This document shows positions 56,870 through 64,000 of a stretch of DNA of 64,000 bases, one piece after another (position 1 is the stretch's first letter; each line of letters opens with the position of its first letter). The notes beneath the pieces were generated by a model. The model was given only the letters and a program-made list of their open reading frames with translations. It ran no database searches and was not told the DNA's origin. This DNA comes from Segnochrobactrum spirostomi (lineage in GTDB: Bacteria > Pseudomonadota > Alphaproteobacteria > Rhizobiales > Segnochrobactraceae), in assembly GCF_009600605.1 (NCBI RefSeq), contig NZ_VWNA01000001.1, forward strand, positions 1,178,001 to 1,242,000. The letters run 5' to 3'. Position numbers and translations under genes: made by a program.

Positions 56870-57204
56870 GTCGTCGTTCCGTCCCCGGCCGCGCCGGAAA
56901 ACTCGGTTTATTTCGCCTCGCCCGAAGCTCGGAGCATGCCGTTCCGGCTCTCCGGCCCGCGCATATCGCGGCATTTCACCGCGACGCCGCCGTTCGCAAT
57001 TCGTTGCCGCAGCGGTTCCAAAGTCGCCCGCTCGCGCACGATTCGGGCAGTTTCGCGCCGGGGCGATAACGCCTATATAGGAACCTGCTCCCCGGGGGCG
57101 CTAGCCTTTGAGACGCGCCGCCTTATTTGGTGCTCTCGGTCGGTCAGCGGCGCGGGGCGCACGAAAACGCGGGCCACACCGTATGTTGCCGCATCGCCCC
57201 GCAT

Positions 57205-57246
57205 CCCGCCGGGGTGGCGGACCCTAAGGCTAGGCTCGCCGGGAGT
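57205..57246 (+). promoter_or_regulatory. Candidate THF-II (folE-motif) riboswitch
   Basis: Directly before folE the RNA can form GGCG/CGCC (57216-57219 with 57237-57240) around an inner CCTA/TAGG stem with an AGGC loop. An outer CCC/GGG pairing (57205-57207 with 57241-57243) covers the ribosome binding site GGGAG (57241-57245). The compact size, position and GGACC / CUAAGGCUAGGCUCGCC elements agree with what I remember of the tetrahydrofolate class II riboswitch found before folE in alphaproteobacteria. Excess folate would hide the start site. The 382-bp region from 56870 to 57251 holds no gene. Confidence 0.55.
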
Positions 57247-57251
57247 ATTTC

Positions 57252-57887
57252 ATGGATGCCGTCGTGAAGAGCATTGCCGACCGCCGCGGTGAGGCACCGC
57301 AGCAGGCGCCGCAGCCGCGTCCCTCGCGTGAAGAGGCCGAGGCGGCCGTGCGCACGCTCATCGCGTGGGCGGGCGACAACCCCGACCGCGAAGGTCTCAT
57401 CGACACGCCGCGCCGGGTGGTGAAGGCGTACGAGGAATTCTACCGCGGCTACCGCGAAGACCCGGCCGACGTGCTCGACCGCGTGTTCGAGGAAGTCGGC
57501 GGCTACGACGACATGGTGCTGCTGCGGGACATCCCGTTCTATTCGCACTGCGAGCACCACATGGTGCCGTTCATCGGCAAGGCGCACATCGCCTATTATC
57601 CGACCGGCGGCGTCGTCGGCCTGTCGAAGCTCGCCCGCGTGGTGGACGTGTTCTCCCGCCGCCTGCAGACCCAGGAGAACCTCTCCGCCCAGGTCGTGCA
57701 GGCGATCGAAGACCATCTGAAGCCGCGCGGCGTCGCCGCCCTGTTCGAGGCCGAGCATCAGTGCATGTCGCTGCGCGGCGTGCAGAAGGCGGGCGTGTCC
57801 ACGGTGACGAGCCAGTTCACCGGCGTGTTCCGCGACGACCCGGCCGAGCAGGTCCGCTTCATGACGATGCTGCGCCTCAACCGCTGA
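57252..57887 (+). CDS. folE: GTP cyclohydrolase I (type IA)
   Basis: The product is a 211-residue enzyme (EC 3.5.4.16) that makes 7,8-dihydroneopterin triphosphate from GTP, the first step of folate synthesis. Zinc-binding and active-site motifs are [20 protein letters not shown] and [30 protein letters not shown] closes the domain. GGGAG precedes the ATG within a candidate folate riboswitch. hisI follows 52 bp downstream, a common rhizobial arrangement. Confidence 0.96.
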   Translation: MDAVVKSIADRRGEAPQQAPQPRPSREEAEAAVRTLIAWAGDNPDREGLIDTPRRVVKAYEEFYRGYREDPADVLDRVFEEVGGYDDMVLLRDIPFYSHCEHHMVPFIGKAHIAYYPTGGVVGLSKLARVVDVFSRRLQTQENLSAQVVQAIEDHLKPRGVAALFEAEHQCMSLRGVQKAGVSTVTSQFTGVFRDDPAEQVRFMTMLRLNR

Positions 57888-57939
57888 TCCGAACCCGGCC
57901 GGGCGGGACGCCCGGCTCTTCGCGCGAGAGACCCGACCC

Positions 57940-58419
57940 GTGAGCGACACGAACGCTGCCGCCCCGTTCGCCTCCCTGCCCGACAAGGCCTCCCTCGAGG
58001 AGGGCGAAACCTTCGCTCCCCGCTTCGACCGGGACGGCCTCGTCACCGCGATCGTCACCGACGCCGACGACGGCGCCGTCTTGATGGTGGCGCACATGAA
58101 CGCCGAGGCGCTGCGCCTCACCGTCGAAACCGGTATCGCCCATTATTGGAGCCGGTCGCGGCAATCGCTGTGGAAGAAAGGCGAGACCTCGGGCTCGCTC
58201 CAGGAGGTGCGCGAGCTCCTGGTCGATTGCGACCAGGACGCGGTGCTCCTCAAGGTCGCCGTCGCCGGCAGCGGCGCAAGCTGCCACACTGGCCGGCGTA
58301 GTTGCTTCTACCGCGCGGTCGACCTGCGCGGCCCCGCCTCCGAGGCCGGCCTCTCCTATGTCGAGCCGGAGCCCCTCGTCTCCCCGAGCGTGCTCTACGG
58401 CGCCGACCAGGACGCCTGA
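57940..58419 (+). CDS. hisI: Phosphoribosyl-AMP cyclohydrolase
   Basis: The product is a 159-residue enzyme of histidine synthesis (EC 3.5.4.19), the HisI domain alone without HisE. Metal-binding motifs are [29 protein letters not shown] and [12 protein letters not shown]. The start is GTG 57940; the ribosome binding site is weak (GCGAGAGAC). It is likely co-transcribed with folE. Repeat elements follow instead of a clear terminator. Confidence 0.94.
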   Translation: MSDTNAAAPFASLPDKASLEEGETFAPRFDRDGLVTAIVTDADDGAVLMVAHMNAEALRLTVETGIAHYWSRSRQSLWKKGETSGSLQEVRELLVDCDQDAVLLKVAVAGSGASCHTGRRSCFYRAVDLRGPASEAGLSYVEPEPLVSPSVLYGADQDA

Positions 58420-58461
58420 GCGAGGGGCGCGTTTGAGAGACGGGTGCCTACGTCCTTTCCG

Positions 58462-58550
58462 TAGTCATCCCCGGGCTTGTCCCGGGGACCCAGGGGCCGC
58501 ACGCCCCGCGTTCGCCGCCCCTGGGTTGCCGGCACAAGGCCGGCAATGAC
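58462..58550. repeat. Repeat family B, copy 5
   Basis: The clearest copy: GTAGTCATCCCCGGGCTTGT at one end and GGCCGGCAATGAC at the other, with CCCAGGGGC / GCCCCTGGG paired inside and a variable centre. It lies directly after hisI. Confidence 0.85.
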
Positions 58551-58613
58551 GATGGAAAGGAAGGTGCCCGCCACACCAGACGGGCCGCTGTATGGTCCCT
58601 AGCCAATGCGATG

Positions 58614-58666
58614 ACCCCTCATCCGCCCCTTCGGGGCAACCGTCTCCCCGCGTGCGGGGAGACGGG
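58614..58666. repeat. Repeat family A, single copy
   Basis: One element in the GACCCCTCATCCGCCCCTTC orientation with the hairpin CGTCTCCCCGC...GCGGGGAGACG. No facing partner is found nearby, unlike the other three loci. Confidence 0.82.
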
Positions 58667-58718
58667 GATGGCGGCCGATGTGTGGCCCTGACCAAAGCCC
58701 TCCGACCGCCGGTGCCGT

Positions 58719-59150
58719 TCAGGCCATGGCGATATAATTGCGCATCTGCTCCGCCTCGGATTCGGCGGCCGCGATGCGGTGCTTCACGATATCGCCGATC
58801 GAGACGAGGCCGATGAGGCGGCCGTCCTCGACGATGGGCATGTGGCGGAAGCGCCCGGCGGTCATGCGCTCCATCACCTCGGCGACGGTGTTCGCCACCG
58901 TGACGGTCTCGACGGTGCGCGTCATGTAATAGGACACCGGCCGGTCGAGCGCCGAGGCGCCGTCGCGGGCGAGCGCCCGGACGATGTCGCGTTCCGACAG
59001 GATGCCGTCGATAGTCTGTTTGTCACGCGAGGCGATGACGGCGCCGATCCGGTGCTGCGAGAGCAGGTCGCACGCCTCGGAGATCGTCATCTCGGGCCGG
59101 ATCGTCACGATCGAGCGGCCCTTGTTCGCCAGAATGGCAGCCACAGTCAT
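58719..59150 (-). CDS. CBS-domain-pair protein
   Basis: The product has 143 residues and two CBS motifs: ISEACDLLSQHRIGAVIAS...GILSERDIVRALA and VAEVMERMTAGRFRHMPIVEDGRLIGLVSIGDIVK. Stand-alone CBS pairs bind adenine nucleotides and act as energy or stress sensors for unknown partners. GGAGGACGACCC before ATG 59150 fixes the start and rules out the longer reading frame. Confidence 0.93.
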   Translation of the reverse strand: MTVAAILANKGRSIVTIRPEMTISEACDLLSQHRIGAVIASRDKQTIDGILSERDIVRALARDGASALDRPVSYYMTRTVETVTVANTVAEVMERMTAGRFRHMPIVEDGRLIGLVSIGDIVKHRIAAAESEAEQMRNYIAMA

Positions 59151-59338
59151 GGGTCGTCCTCCTTCAAGGAAGGACCCGCACAAAGCTGCGACGGAGCCCG
59201 CGCAGCCGGGCGGCGTCCCGCGTTTCCTCGGCCTCTCCGCGCGATCTTTCGCCGCGCTCCGAAAGGGCCATGAGAGGAAGATGGACGCGAAAGCCCGCGA
59301 CCGCAAGGCGAGCGCAGCCGGTGCGCCTCAATTCCAGG

Positions 59339-60094
59339 TCAGACGGGGTCGGACGGCGCCCGGCGGCCGACTGGATCGAACAGGGAGAACACCAGCAATC
59401 CGGCCAGGAAGCCGCCGATATGGGCCTCCCAGGCGATCGCCGCCCCCTCCGCGCCCGGCATCGGCAGGAGCCCGGTGCCGAACACGATGTTGAGCACGAA
59501 CCAGATGACGAGGAAGGTCATCGCCCGCGAATTGCGCACCACGCGGGAGAGCGGCGCGGCGGGCGCGGTATAGCCGCCGCCACGCGGATTGAACCGGCCG
59601 CCGAGCGGCCCGCCGGGCTCGAACACGAACCGCGCCGCCGCCGCCATCTGCCCGGAGATCGCCGCCGAAGCCCCGACGACCGGCGCCTCGGAGCCGAAAT
59701 TGAACGCGAGGTGCAGGGCGGCACCGGCGACGGCGCACACCGCCGAGAACAGGAGGAACCGCGCGGCGCCGAACCGGCGCGCCACGGCGCTGCCGAAGGC
59801 GAGCATCCAGATCGCGTTGACGATCAGGTGCATCCAGCTTCCGTGCAGGAAGGCGTAGGTCAGGAAGGTCCACAGATCGACGCCGATCGAATGGGGCAGC
59901 CCGATCGTCGCCGCGTCGGCGGCATAACGCAGGGGAATGAACGCAGCCCATACGATGACCGCGATGTCCTGATCGACGGTGAGCACCTCGGAGCGGACGA
60001 GATGGATCGCGACGAACACGAGCGTAAGCGCCAGCACGGACCCCGGAATGTTGAGGATCGGCTCGCGGCGCGGCAGCGGATCGAAATCGGTCAT
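59339..60094 (-). CDS. Rhomboid-family intramembrane serine protease
   Basis: The product has about 251 residues and six or seven transmembrane helices. The catalytic Ser is in VVGASAAISG (GxSx motif) and the His in EAHIGGFLAGLL. The WTFLTYAFLHGSWMHLIVNAIWMLAFG segment is the typical L1 loop and helix 2 region with HxxxN. A Pro/Gly-rich insert (GGPLGGRFNPRGGGYTAPAAP) lies between helices. It would cleave membrane proteins inside the bilayer. The start is uncertain between ATG 60094 and ATG 60106. Confidence 0.9.
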   Translation of the reverse strand: MTDFDPLPRREPILNIPGSVLALTLVFVAIHLVRSEVLTVDQDIAVIVWAAFIPLRYAADAATIGLPHSIGVDLWTFLTYAFLHGSWMHLIVNAIWMLAFGSAVARRFGAARFLLFSAVCAVAGAALHLAFNFGSEAPVVGASAAISGQMAAAARFVFEPGGPLGGRFNPRGGGYTAPAAPLSRVVRNSRAMTFLVIWFVLNIVFGTGLLPMPGAEGAAIAWEAHIGGFLAGLLVFSLFDPVGRRAPSDPV

Positions 60095-60540
60095 GCGGCG
60101 GATCATCCCGAACGGCTTGAAGCTACGACCGGGCGCACCTGTCATTCTGCGCGCACCGCAGACCCGGCGTCATAGTGCGCCGCGACCACCGCGGCAACCT
60201 CGTGCGCTCGGCGGGCGGGTGTCCCGCCAAGGCGAGGCGCGCCGGGCAGGTGGCGAGAGCGGCCCACCGATAGGGTTCCGGGGCTCCTGACAATTGGCCG
60301 CCAAAGTCCCGGCAATTGGCTTCGAGAGGGGCCTCGCGTGGGCCCGCCGCTCGCCGGAAGGCGGACGCCCCAGTTCCGCCCATCCCCTCCTAACACCTTG
60401 TCAACCTTACTCATTCCCTGCCGAAACCTTACTCGATGGTGTCCGAAAAGCGGCCATCTCGCATCAAATTTCGGATTTCCACTTAGGCCGAGGGCAAGAG
60501 CGGCTGTGGCAGGATCGGAGCGTCCAGAGGATCGAGGCGG
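60095..60540. other. Divergent intergenic region with a repeated AACCTTACTC motif
   Basis: A 446-bp region between the rhomboid and transglutaminase-like genes without a supported gene. AACCTTACTC occurs at 60403-60412 and 60425-60434, two helical turns apart (22 bp), about 110-140 bp before the protease gene. CAATTGGC also occurs twice near 60290-60325. These may be regulator sites. Confidence 0.4.
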
Positions 60541-61161
60541 ATGCTCCAGCGCGCAGCCCTGCTGTTCTTTCTCGCCGCCGCCACGGCAGGCGGAAAGCCC
60601 GCCTTTGCCGGCAAGGCCGAGGAAGGGCCGTTCATGCCGATGCTCGGCGAGGCGAGTTCGCCGGTCGGCTATATCAGCTTCTGCACCCGCCACCCGTTCG
60701 ATTGCGTCGCCCGCACCCGCACACCCGTCCTCGTCACCCTCGACGACGACCGCTGGCTCGACCTCCTCGTCGTCAACCGCTCGGTCAACAGCCGCGTCGC
60801 CCCGGCGACGGACCAGGAGGTCTACGGCGTCGAGGAATATTGGGAATATCCGATCGACCGCGGCGATTGCGAAGACTACGTGCTGCTGAAGCGCAAGGAG
60901 CTGATCGAGCGGGGCTGGCCGCCCTCGACCGTGCTCATCACCGTGGTGCGCGACGAAAACGGCGACGGCCACGCGGTTCTCACGGTGCGGACCGACCACG
61001 GCGACCTGGTGCTCGACAACAAGGTGGAGATCATCCGCCCCTGGTTCGAGACGCCCTACACCTACATCAAGCGGCAATCGGTCTACGACGCGATGAAGTG
61101 GACCCGCATCGACGACCGCCGCAGCACGGCCTCGGTCGCCTCGATCCGCCGGCGGCCGTGA
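60541..61161 (+). CDS. Transglutaminase-like cysteine peptidase (BTLCP family)
   Basis: The product has 206 residues and an N-terminal signal peptide (LLFFLAAATAGGKPAFAG), so it is periplasmic. The catalytic Cys is in DRGDCEDYVLLKRKELIE, the His in GDGHAVLTVRTDHGD and the Asp in LVLDN. This is the bacterial transglutaminase-like cysteine proteinase pattern, related to LapG, which cleaves a surface adhesin. No lapD-like partner or adhesin gene is nearby, so the LapG role is not supported. AGAGGA lies about 9 bp before the ATG. Confidence 0.88.
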   Translation: MLQRAALLFFLAAATAGGKPAFAGKAEEGPFMPMLGEASSPVGYISFCTRHPFDCVARTRTPVLVTLDDDRWLDLLVVNRSVNSRVAPATDQEVYGVEEYWEYPIDRGDCEDYVLLKRKELIERGWPPSTVLITVVRDENGDGHAVLTVRTDHGDLVLDNKVEIIRPWFETPYTYIKRQSVYDAMKWTRIDDRRSTASVASIRRRP

Positions 61162-61168
61162 CGCGGGC

Positions 61169-61696
61169 TCAGGCCGGCGCCAATCCCGCTTCATAGCGGC
61201 GCCAATTGCGCACATAGCCTTCGGCCGAACGGCGCAGGCCGGCGACCGCGTCTTCATCGAGGGTGCGCACCACCTTGGCGGGGGCGCCGACGATCAGGGA
61301 AAAATCGGGAAAGTCCTTGCCCTCGGTGACGAGGGCGCCGGCGCCGACGAGGCAACCCCGCCCGATGCGGGCACGGTTGAGCACGGTCGCGCCCATGCCG
61401 ATCAGGGTCCCGGCACCGAGGATGCAGCCGTGGAGCACGGCACGGTGGCCGATCGTGCAGTCCTCGCCGATGACGAGGGGGCAGCCCATGTCGGTGTGGA
61501 GAACGGCGCCGTCCTGGATGTTCGAACGCGCGCCGACCTCGATCCATTCGTTGTCGCCGCGCAGCACGGCGCCGAACCAGACGCTCGCCTCGTCGGCGAG
61601 CCGGACGCGGCCGATCAGCTCGGCGCTCGGCGCGACCCAGAAGCGGCCGGCGGGCGGCAGGTCGGGGACGGTCCCGTCGAGCGCATAGAGCGGCAA
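61169..61696 (-). CDS. Gamma-class carbonic anhydrase family protein
   Basis: The product has 175 residues and forms a left-handed beta-helix of hexapeptide repeats (VWFGAVLRGDNEWIEVG, NIQDGAVLHTDMG, TIGHRAVLHGCILG). The three zinc-binding histidines are in VLHTD, IGHRA and LHGC. Such proteins hydrate CO2 or act as structural YrdA/PaaY-like trimers. DUF3126 lies 25 bp upstream on the same strand. It ends 8 bp from the convergent protease gene. Confidence 0.92.
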   Translation of the reverse strand: MPLYALDGTVPDLPPAGRFWVAPSAELIGRVRLADEASVWFGAVLRGDNEWIEVGARSNIQDGAVLHTDMGCPLVIGEDCTIGHRAVLHGCILGAGTLIGMGATVLNRARIGRGCLVGAGALVTEGKDFPDFSLIVGAPAKVVRTLDEDAVAGLRRSAEGYVRNWRRYEAGLAPA

Positions 61697-61721
61697 CGTC
61701 CCCTCCCCGTCCGATCCCGGC

Positions 61722-61934
61722 TCAGTCCTCGAGATCCATCTCGAGAATGGCCATCTGGAAGTTCCAGGACAGCTCGCCGTCCTCGTCGTCGCGGAAGATG
61801 ATGCCGACGAACTCGTCGCCGATATAGACCTCCGCCGAATCGTCCTTCCGGGGGCGCGCCTTCACCGAGAGGTTCGGGAGATCGAACTTGCGCTTCAGAT
61901 AGGCTTCGATCTTGCGGATTTCGTCGCGGTTCAA
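61722..61934 (-). CDS. DUF3126 family protein
   Basis: The product has 70 residues: an N-terminal helix (RDEIRKIEAYLKRKF) followed by beta strands (LSVKARPRKDDSAEVYIGDEFVGIIFRDDEDGELSWNFQMAIL) and an acidic end (EMDLED). It matches DUF3126, a small alphaproteobacterial family without known function. It lies between cysE and the carbonic anhydrase gene on the same strand, a recurrent order in Rhizobiales. Confidence 0.92.
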   Translation of the reverse strand: MNRDEIRKIEAYLKRKFDLPNLSVKARPRKDDSAEVYIGDEFVGIIFRDDEDGELSWNFQMAILEMDLED

Positions 61935-62153
61935 ATCGGCCTCCGTGTGATGTCGGAACAGACCCCTTGCGATCCGCGGGAAGACGGACCGGCGCCGGGT
62001 CGAATAAGGCTGGCACCGAAGCGGGCGGGCGGGACGTCCGGCCCGTCGGATGCGCGTTGCGCCGCAGCCTTAGCATATCGCGGAGACGCGTTCACGTCGC
62101 GAAGCGATCTCTCCACCGCTCGACGCGCCGGGGCATCCGTGAGGCGAACCGCC

Positions 62154-62996
62154 TCACTTCGGCGAGACGCTATCCTCGCTGACGAGCTGGTTCATGGTGC
62201 GCGCCGGCTCGGCGCAGCCGGCCTTGCCGACGATCCGCGCCGGCACGCCGGCGACCGTCGAGTTCGGCGGCACCGGCTGGAGCACGACCGAGCCCGCAGC
62301 GACCCGCGAGCAATTGCCGATCTCGATATTGCCGAGGATCTTGGCGCCGGCGCCGATCAGCACGCCGCGGCGGATCTTCGGGTGCCGGTCGCCGCTTTCC
62401 TTGCCCGTGCCGCCGAGGGTGACGTCCTGGAGGATCGAGACGTCGTCGCCGATCGAGGCGGTGGCGCCGACGACGAGGCCGGTCGCATGGTCGAGGAAGA
62501 TGCCGCGGCCCATCGGCACGGCGGGATTGATGTCGGTCTGGAAGACCTCGGACGAGCGGCTCTGGAGATAGAGCGCGAAATCGCGCCGCCCCACGCGCCA
62601 CAGCCAGTTGGCGAGGCGGTGGGTCTGGATGGCGTGGAAGCCCTTGAAGAACAGCACCGGCTCGATGAAGCGGTCGCACGCGGGATCCCGGTCGACCACG
62701 GCGGCGAGGTCGACGCGGAAGATCTCGCCGAGCACCGGTTCGGCGTCGAGGGCCTGGCGATAGGTCAGCCGGATCACGTCGCCGGAGACGGCCGCGCTGT
62801 GCAGCCGATCCGCCACGCGCTGGATGACGGCATCCTCGAGGCTCGGCTGTTCCAGGATGGTCGAGATCAGAAGGCCGGCGAGCGCGGGCTCGTGGCGCAC
62901 CATCTCCTCCGCCTCAAGCCGCAGCCGGGCCCAGATCGGGTCGTGGGCGACGATCGGCGCGGACGCGCCGTCGTGACGCTGGGGCAAGGGGGCCAT
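62154..62996 (-). CDS. cysE: Serine O-acetyltransferase
   Basis: The product is a 280-residue enzyme (EC 2.3.1.30) that makes O-acetylserine for cysteine synthesis. An N-terminal helical domain (DPIWARLRLEAEEMVRHEPALAGLL) is followed by the hexapeptide beta-helix (GIFLDHATGLVVGATASIGDDVSILQDVTLGGTGK) with the catalytic His and Asp. The HPKI loop and IGAGAKILGNIEIGN coil follow. The C-terminal tail does not end in the Ile that blocks the partner CysK, so complex formation is doubtful. AAAAGGAG precedes the ATG. The promoter region is shared with the divergent photolyase gene. Confidence 0.95.
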   Translation of the reverse strand: MAPLPQRHDGASAPIVAHDPIWARLRLEAEEMVRHEPALAGLLISTILEQPSLEDAVIQRVADRLHSAAVSGDVIRLTYRQALDAEPVLGEIFRVDLAAVVDRDPACDRFIEPVLFFKGFHAIQTHRLANWLWRVGRRDFALYLQSRSSEVFQTDINPAVPMGRGIFLDHATGLVVGATASIGDDVSILQDVTLGGTGKESGDRHPKIRRGVLIGAGAKILGNIEIGNCSRVAAGSVVLQPVPPNSTVAGVPARIVGKAGCAEPARTMNQLVSEDSVSPK

Positions 62997-63171
62997 GGTG
63001 CGAACTCCTTTTCATCGCCCGGCGGCTGGCGCGTAACATAATGCTCCCGATCCGCGAGATCAAAGAACATCGTGCCCGGCCGTCGCGGAACGCAGCGGCA
63101 GGCGGATCCACACGGGTCCCGCCAGCGTAGAACATCCCTGTCGAGCCCTTCTATCGCATCGGATTTGAGAA

Positions 63172-64000
63172 ATGACGAGCACCGAGCCCGCGACAGCGCC
63201 TGCAATCGTCTGGTTTCGCGACGATCTGCGCCTCGCGGACCATGCGGCTCTGTCCGCCGCCGCCGCGCACGGCCCCGTCCTCGCCCTCTATGTGCTCGAC
63301 CAGACCGGCACCTCGGGCCGCCCGCTCGGCGGCGCGGCGCGCTGGTGGCTTCACGGTTCGCTCGAACGCCTCGCCGCCGACCTCGATCGGCGCGGCGTGC
63401 CGCTCATCCTGCGCCGCGGCCCGGCGCGCGAGATCGTGCCGGCGGTCGCGCGCGAGGCCGGAGCCGGTCTGGTCGCCTGGAACCGGCGCTTCGAGGCCGC
63501 CGGCCGCGCGGCGGATGCGGATATCGCCGCCATGCTCGCCGAGAGCGGCATCGCCAGCTTCGAAGGCGCCGGCGCGCTGCTCTATGACCCAGACGTCCCA
63601 CGCACCGGCAGCGGCGGGCGCTTCCGCGTCTTCACGCCGTTCTGGCGGGCCTGCCGGGCCCTGCCGGAGCCCGCTGCGCCGCTCCCGGTGCCGCAGGATT
63701 TGCGGGGCGCCGCCGGTGCGGTTTCGACCGACGCCCTCGGCGCCTGGGCGCTGCGTCCCTCGGCGCCCGATTGGGCGGGGGGCTTGCGCGACGCCTGGGA
63801 ACCCGGGGAGGCCGCCGCCCATGCGCGCCTCGACCGCTTCCTCGATACGGCGCTGGCGACTTATGCCGACGCCCGGGATTTCGTCGAAGGGGAGACCACG
63901 TCCCGCCTGTCGCCGCATCTGCGGTTCGGCGAGATCACGCCCCGGCAGATCCTCGCCGCCCTGAAGCGGCGGGCGAACACGAGCGAGACGCGCGGGGCGG
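63172..64000 (+). CDS. phr: Deoxyribodipyrimidine photolyase (DNA photolyase), N-terminal part
   Basis: The gene runs off the right edge after about 276 codons. The N-terminal photolyase domain is APAIVWFRDDLRLADHAAL, LALYVLDQTG, LGGAARWWLHGSLERLAADL. The beginning of the FAD-binding domain follows (RFRVFTPFWRAC, TTSRLSPHLRFGEITPRQIL). It repairs cyclobutane pyrimidine dimers in light using FAD and an antenna cofactor. The start is ATG 63172; GGATTTGAGAA is a weak ribosome binding site. Confidence 0.93.
   Translation, partial: MTSTEPATAPAIVWFRDDLRLADHAALSAAAAHGPVLALYVLDQTGTSGRPLGGAARWWLHGSLERLAADLDRRGVPLILRRGPAREIVPAVAREAGAGLVAWNRRFEAAGRAADADIAAMLAESGIASFEGAGALLYDPDVPRTGSGGRFRVFTPFWRACRALPEPAAPLPVPQDLRGAAGAVSTDALGAWALRPSAPDWAGGLRDAWEPGEAAAHARLDRFLDTALATYADARDFVEGETTSRLSPHLRFGEITPRQILAALKRRANTSETRGA

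Noticed and set aside
60541-61161. LapG biofilm protease with its lapD/lapA system
   Set aside because: The catalytic pattern fits, but no c-di-GMP receptor or large adhesin gene is in the neighbourhood.

Overview
The window is GC-rich (roughly two-thirds G+C or more by eye) and reads as chromosomal DNA of an alphaproteobacterium, most likely of the order Hyphomicrobiales (Rhizobiales). The reasons are the gene content and order (ldtR next to an L,D-transpeptidase, gyrA-marC-ssb, yidD/scaffold/folE/hisI, DUF3126 near cysE, a DUF6163-like protein), alphaproteobacterial regulatory motifs (GTTC-N7-GTTC LexA box, GGAAC-N16-CGTT EcfG promoters) and rhizobial-type palindromic repeats. No phage, insertion sequence, CRISPR array, rRNA or origin was seen. 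One tRNA (Cys) is present.

Layout. 1-5.2 kb: the end of an L,D-transpeptidase gene, then treZ-treY (trehalose from maltodextrin) behind a near-perfect general-stress (EcfG) promoter. 5.4-7.7 kb: a small secreted protein, a cupin and a two-winged-helix regulator. 7.9-10.8 kb: the p-aminobenzoate genes pabB-pabA-pabC, with pabC broken by a one-base deletion. 10.8-11.4 kb: a brnTA toxin-antitoxin pair with its own operator. 11.5-18.6 kb: arginine/GABA catabolism (aruH-like, gabT, aruI-like), interrupted by a FAT GUY-type single-domain response regulator with its own EcfG promoter, a flavin reductase and a frameshifted LysR gene. 18.7-20.3 kb: a marR/SnoaL divergon with two operator palindromes and a DUF2239 gene. 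20.3-27.1 kb: a sugar 1-dehydrogenase, a xylose-type ABC transporter (xylFHG) with strong terminators, and a divergent ROK regulator. 27.1-35.2 kb: pcaB, DUF1284, a lipoprotein, an AT-rich orphan membrane-protein gene enclosed by terminators, the ldt/ldtR pair, a DUF6163-like membrane protein and a 3-hydroxyisobutyryl-CoA hydrolase.

35.5-48.6 kb: hemB, threonine ammonia-lyase, gyrA, marC, two tandem near-identical APC permeases, ssb, a LexA box stranded 310 bp from ssb, a serine hydrolase and a universal stress protein. 49-53 kb: tRNA-Cys, a second member of the small secreted family, and a cyanide-insensitive bd-type oxidase (cioAB). 53-64 kb: a HAD phosphatase, recJ, yidD, an Fe-S scaffold, folE behind a candidate THF-II riboswitch, hisI, a CBS-pair protein, a rhomboid protease, a transglutaminase-like protease, a gamma-carbonic anhydrase, DUF3126, cysE and the start of a photolyase gene.

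Most genes are housekeeping or ordinary catabolism. The observations most worth following are the two EcfG promoters (one on a FAT GUY response regulator), two single-base homopolymer deletions that break pabC and a LysR gene, the stranded SOS box at a likely rearrangement point, the AT-rich orphan gene, and three families of palindromic repeats, two of them laid out as inverted pairs. I did not find an obviously new multi-gene system.
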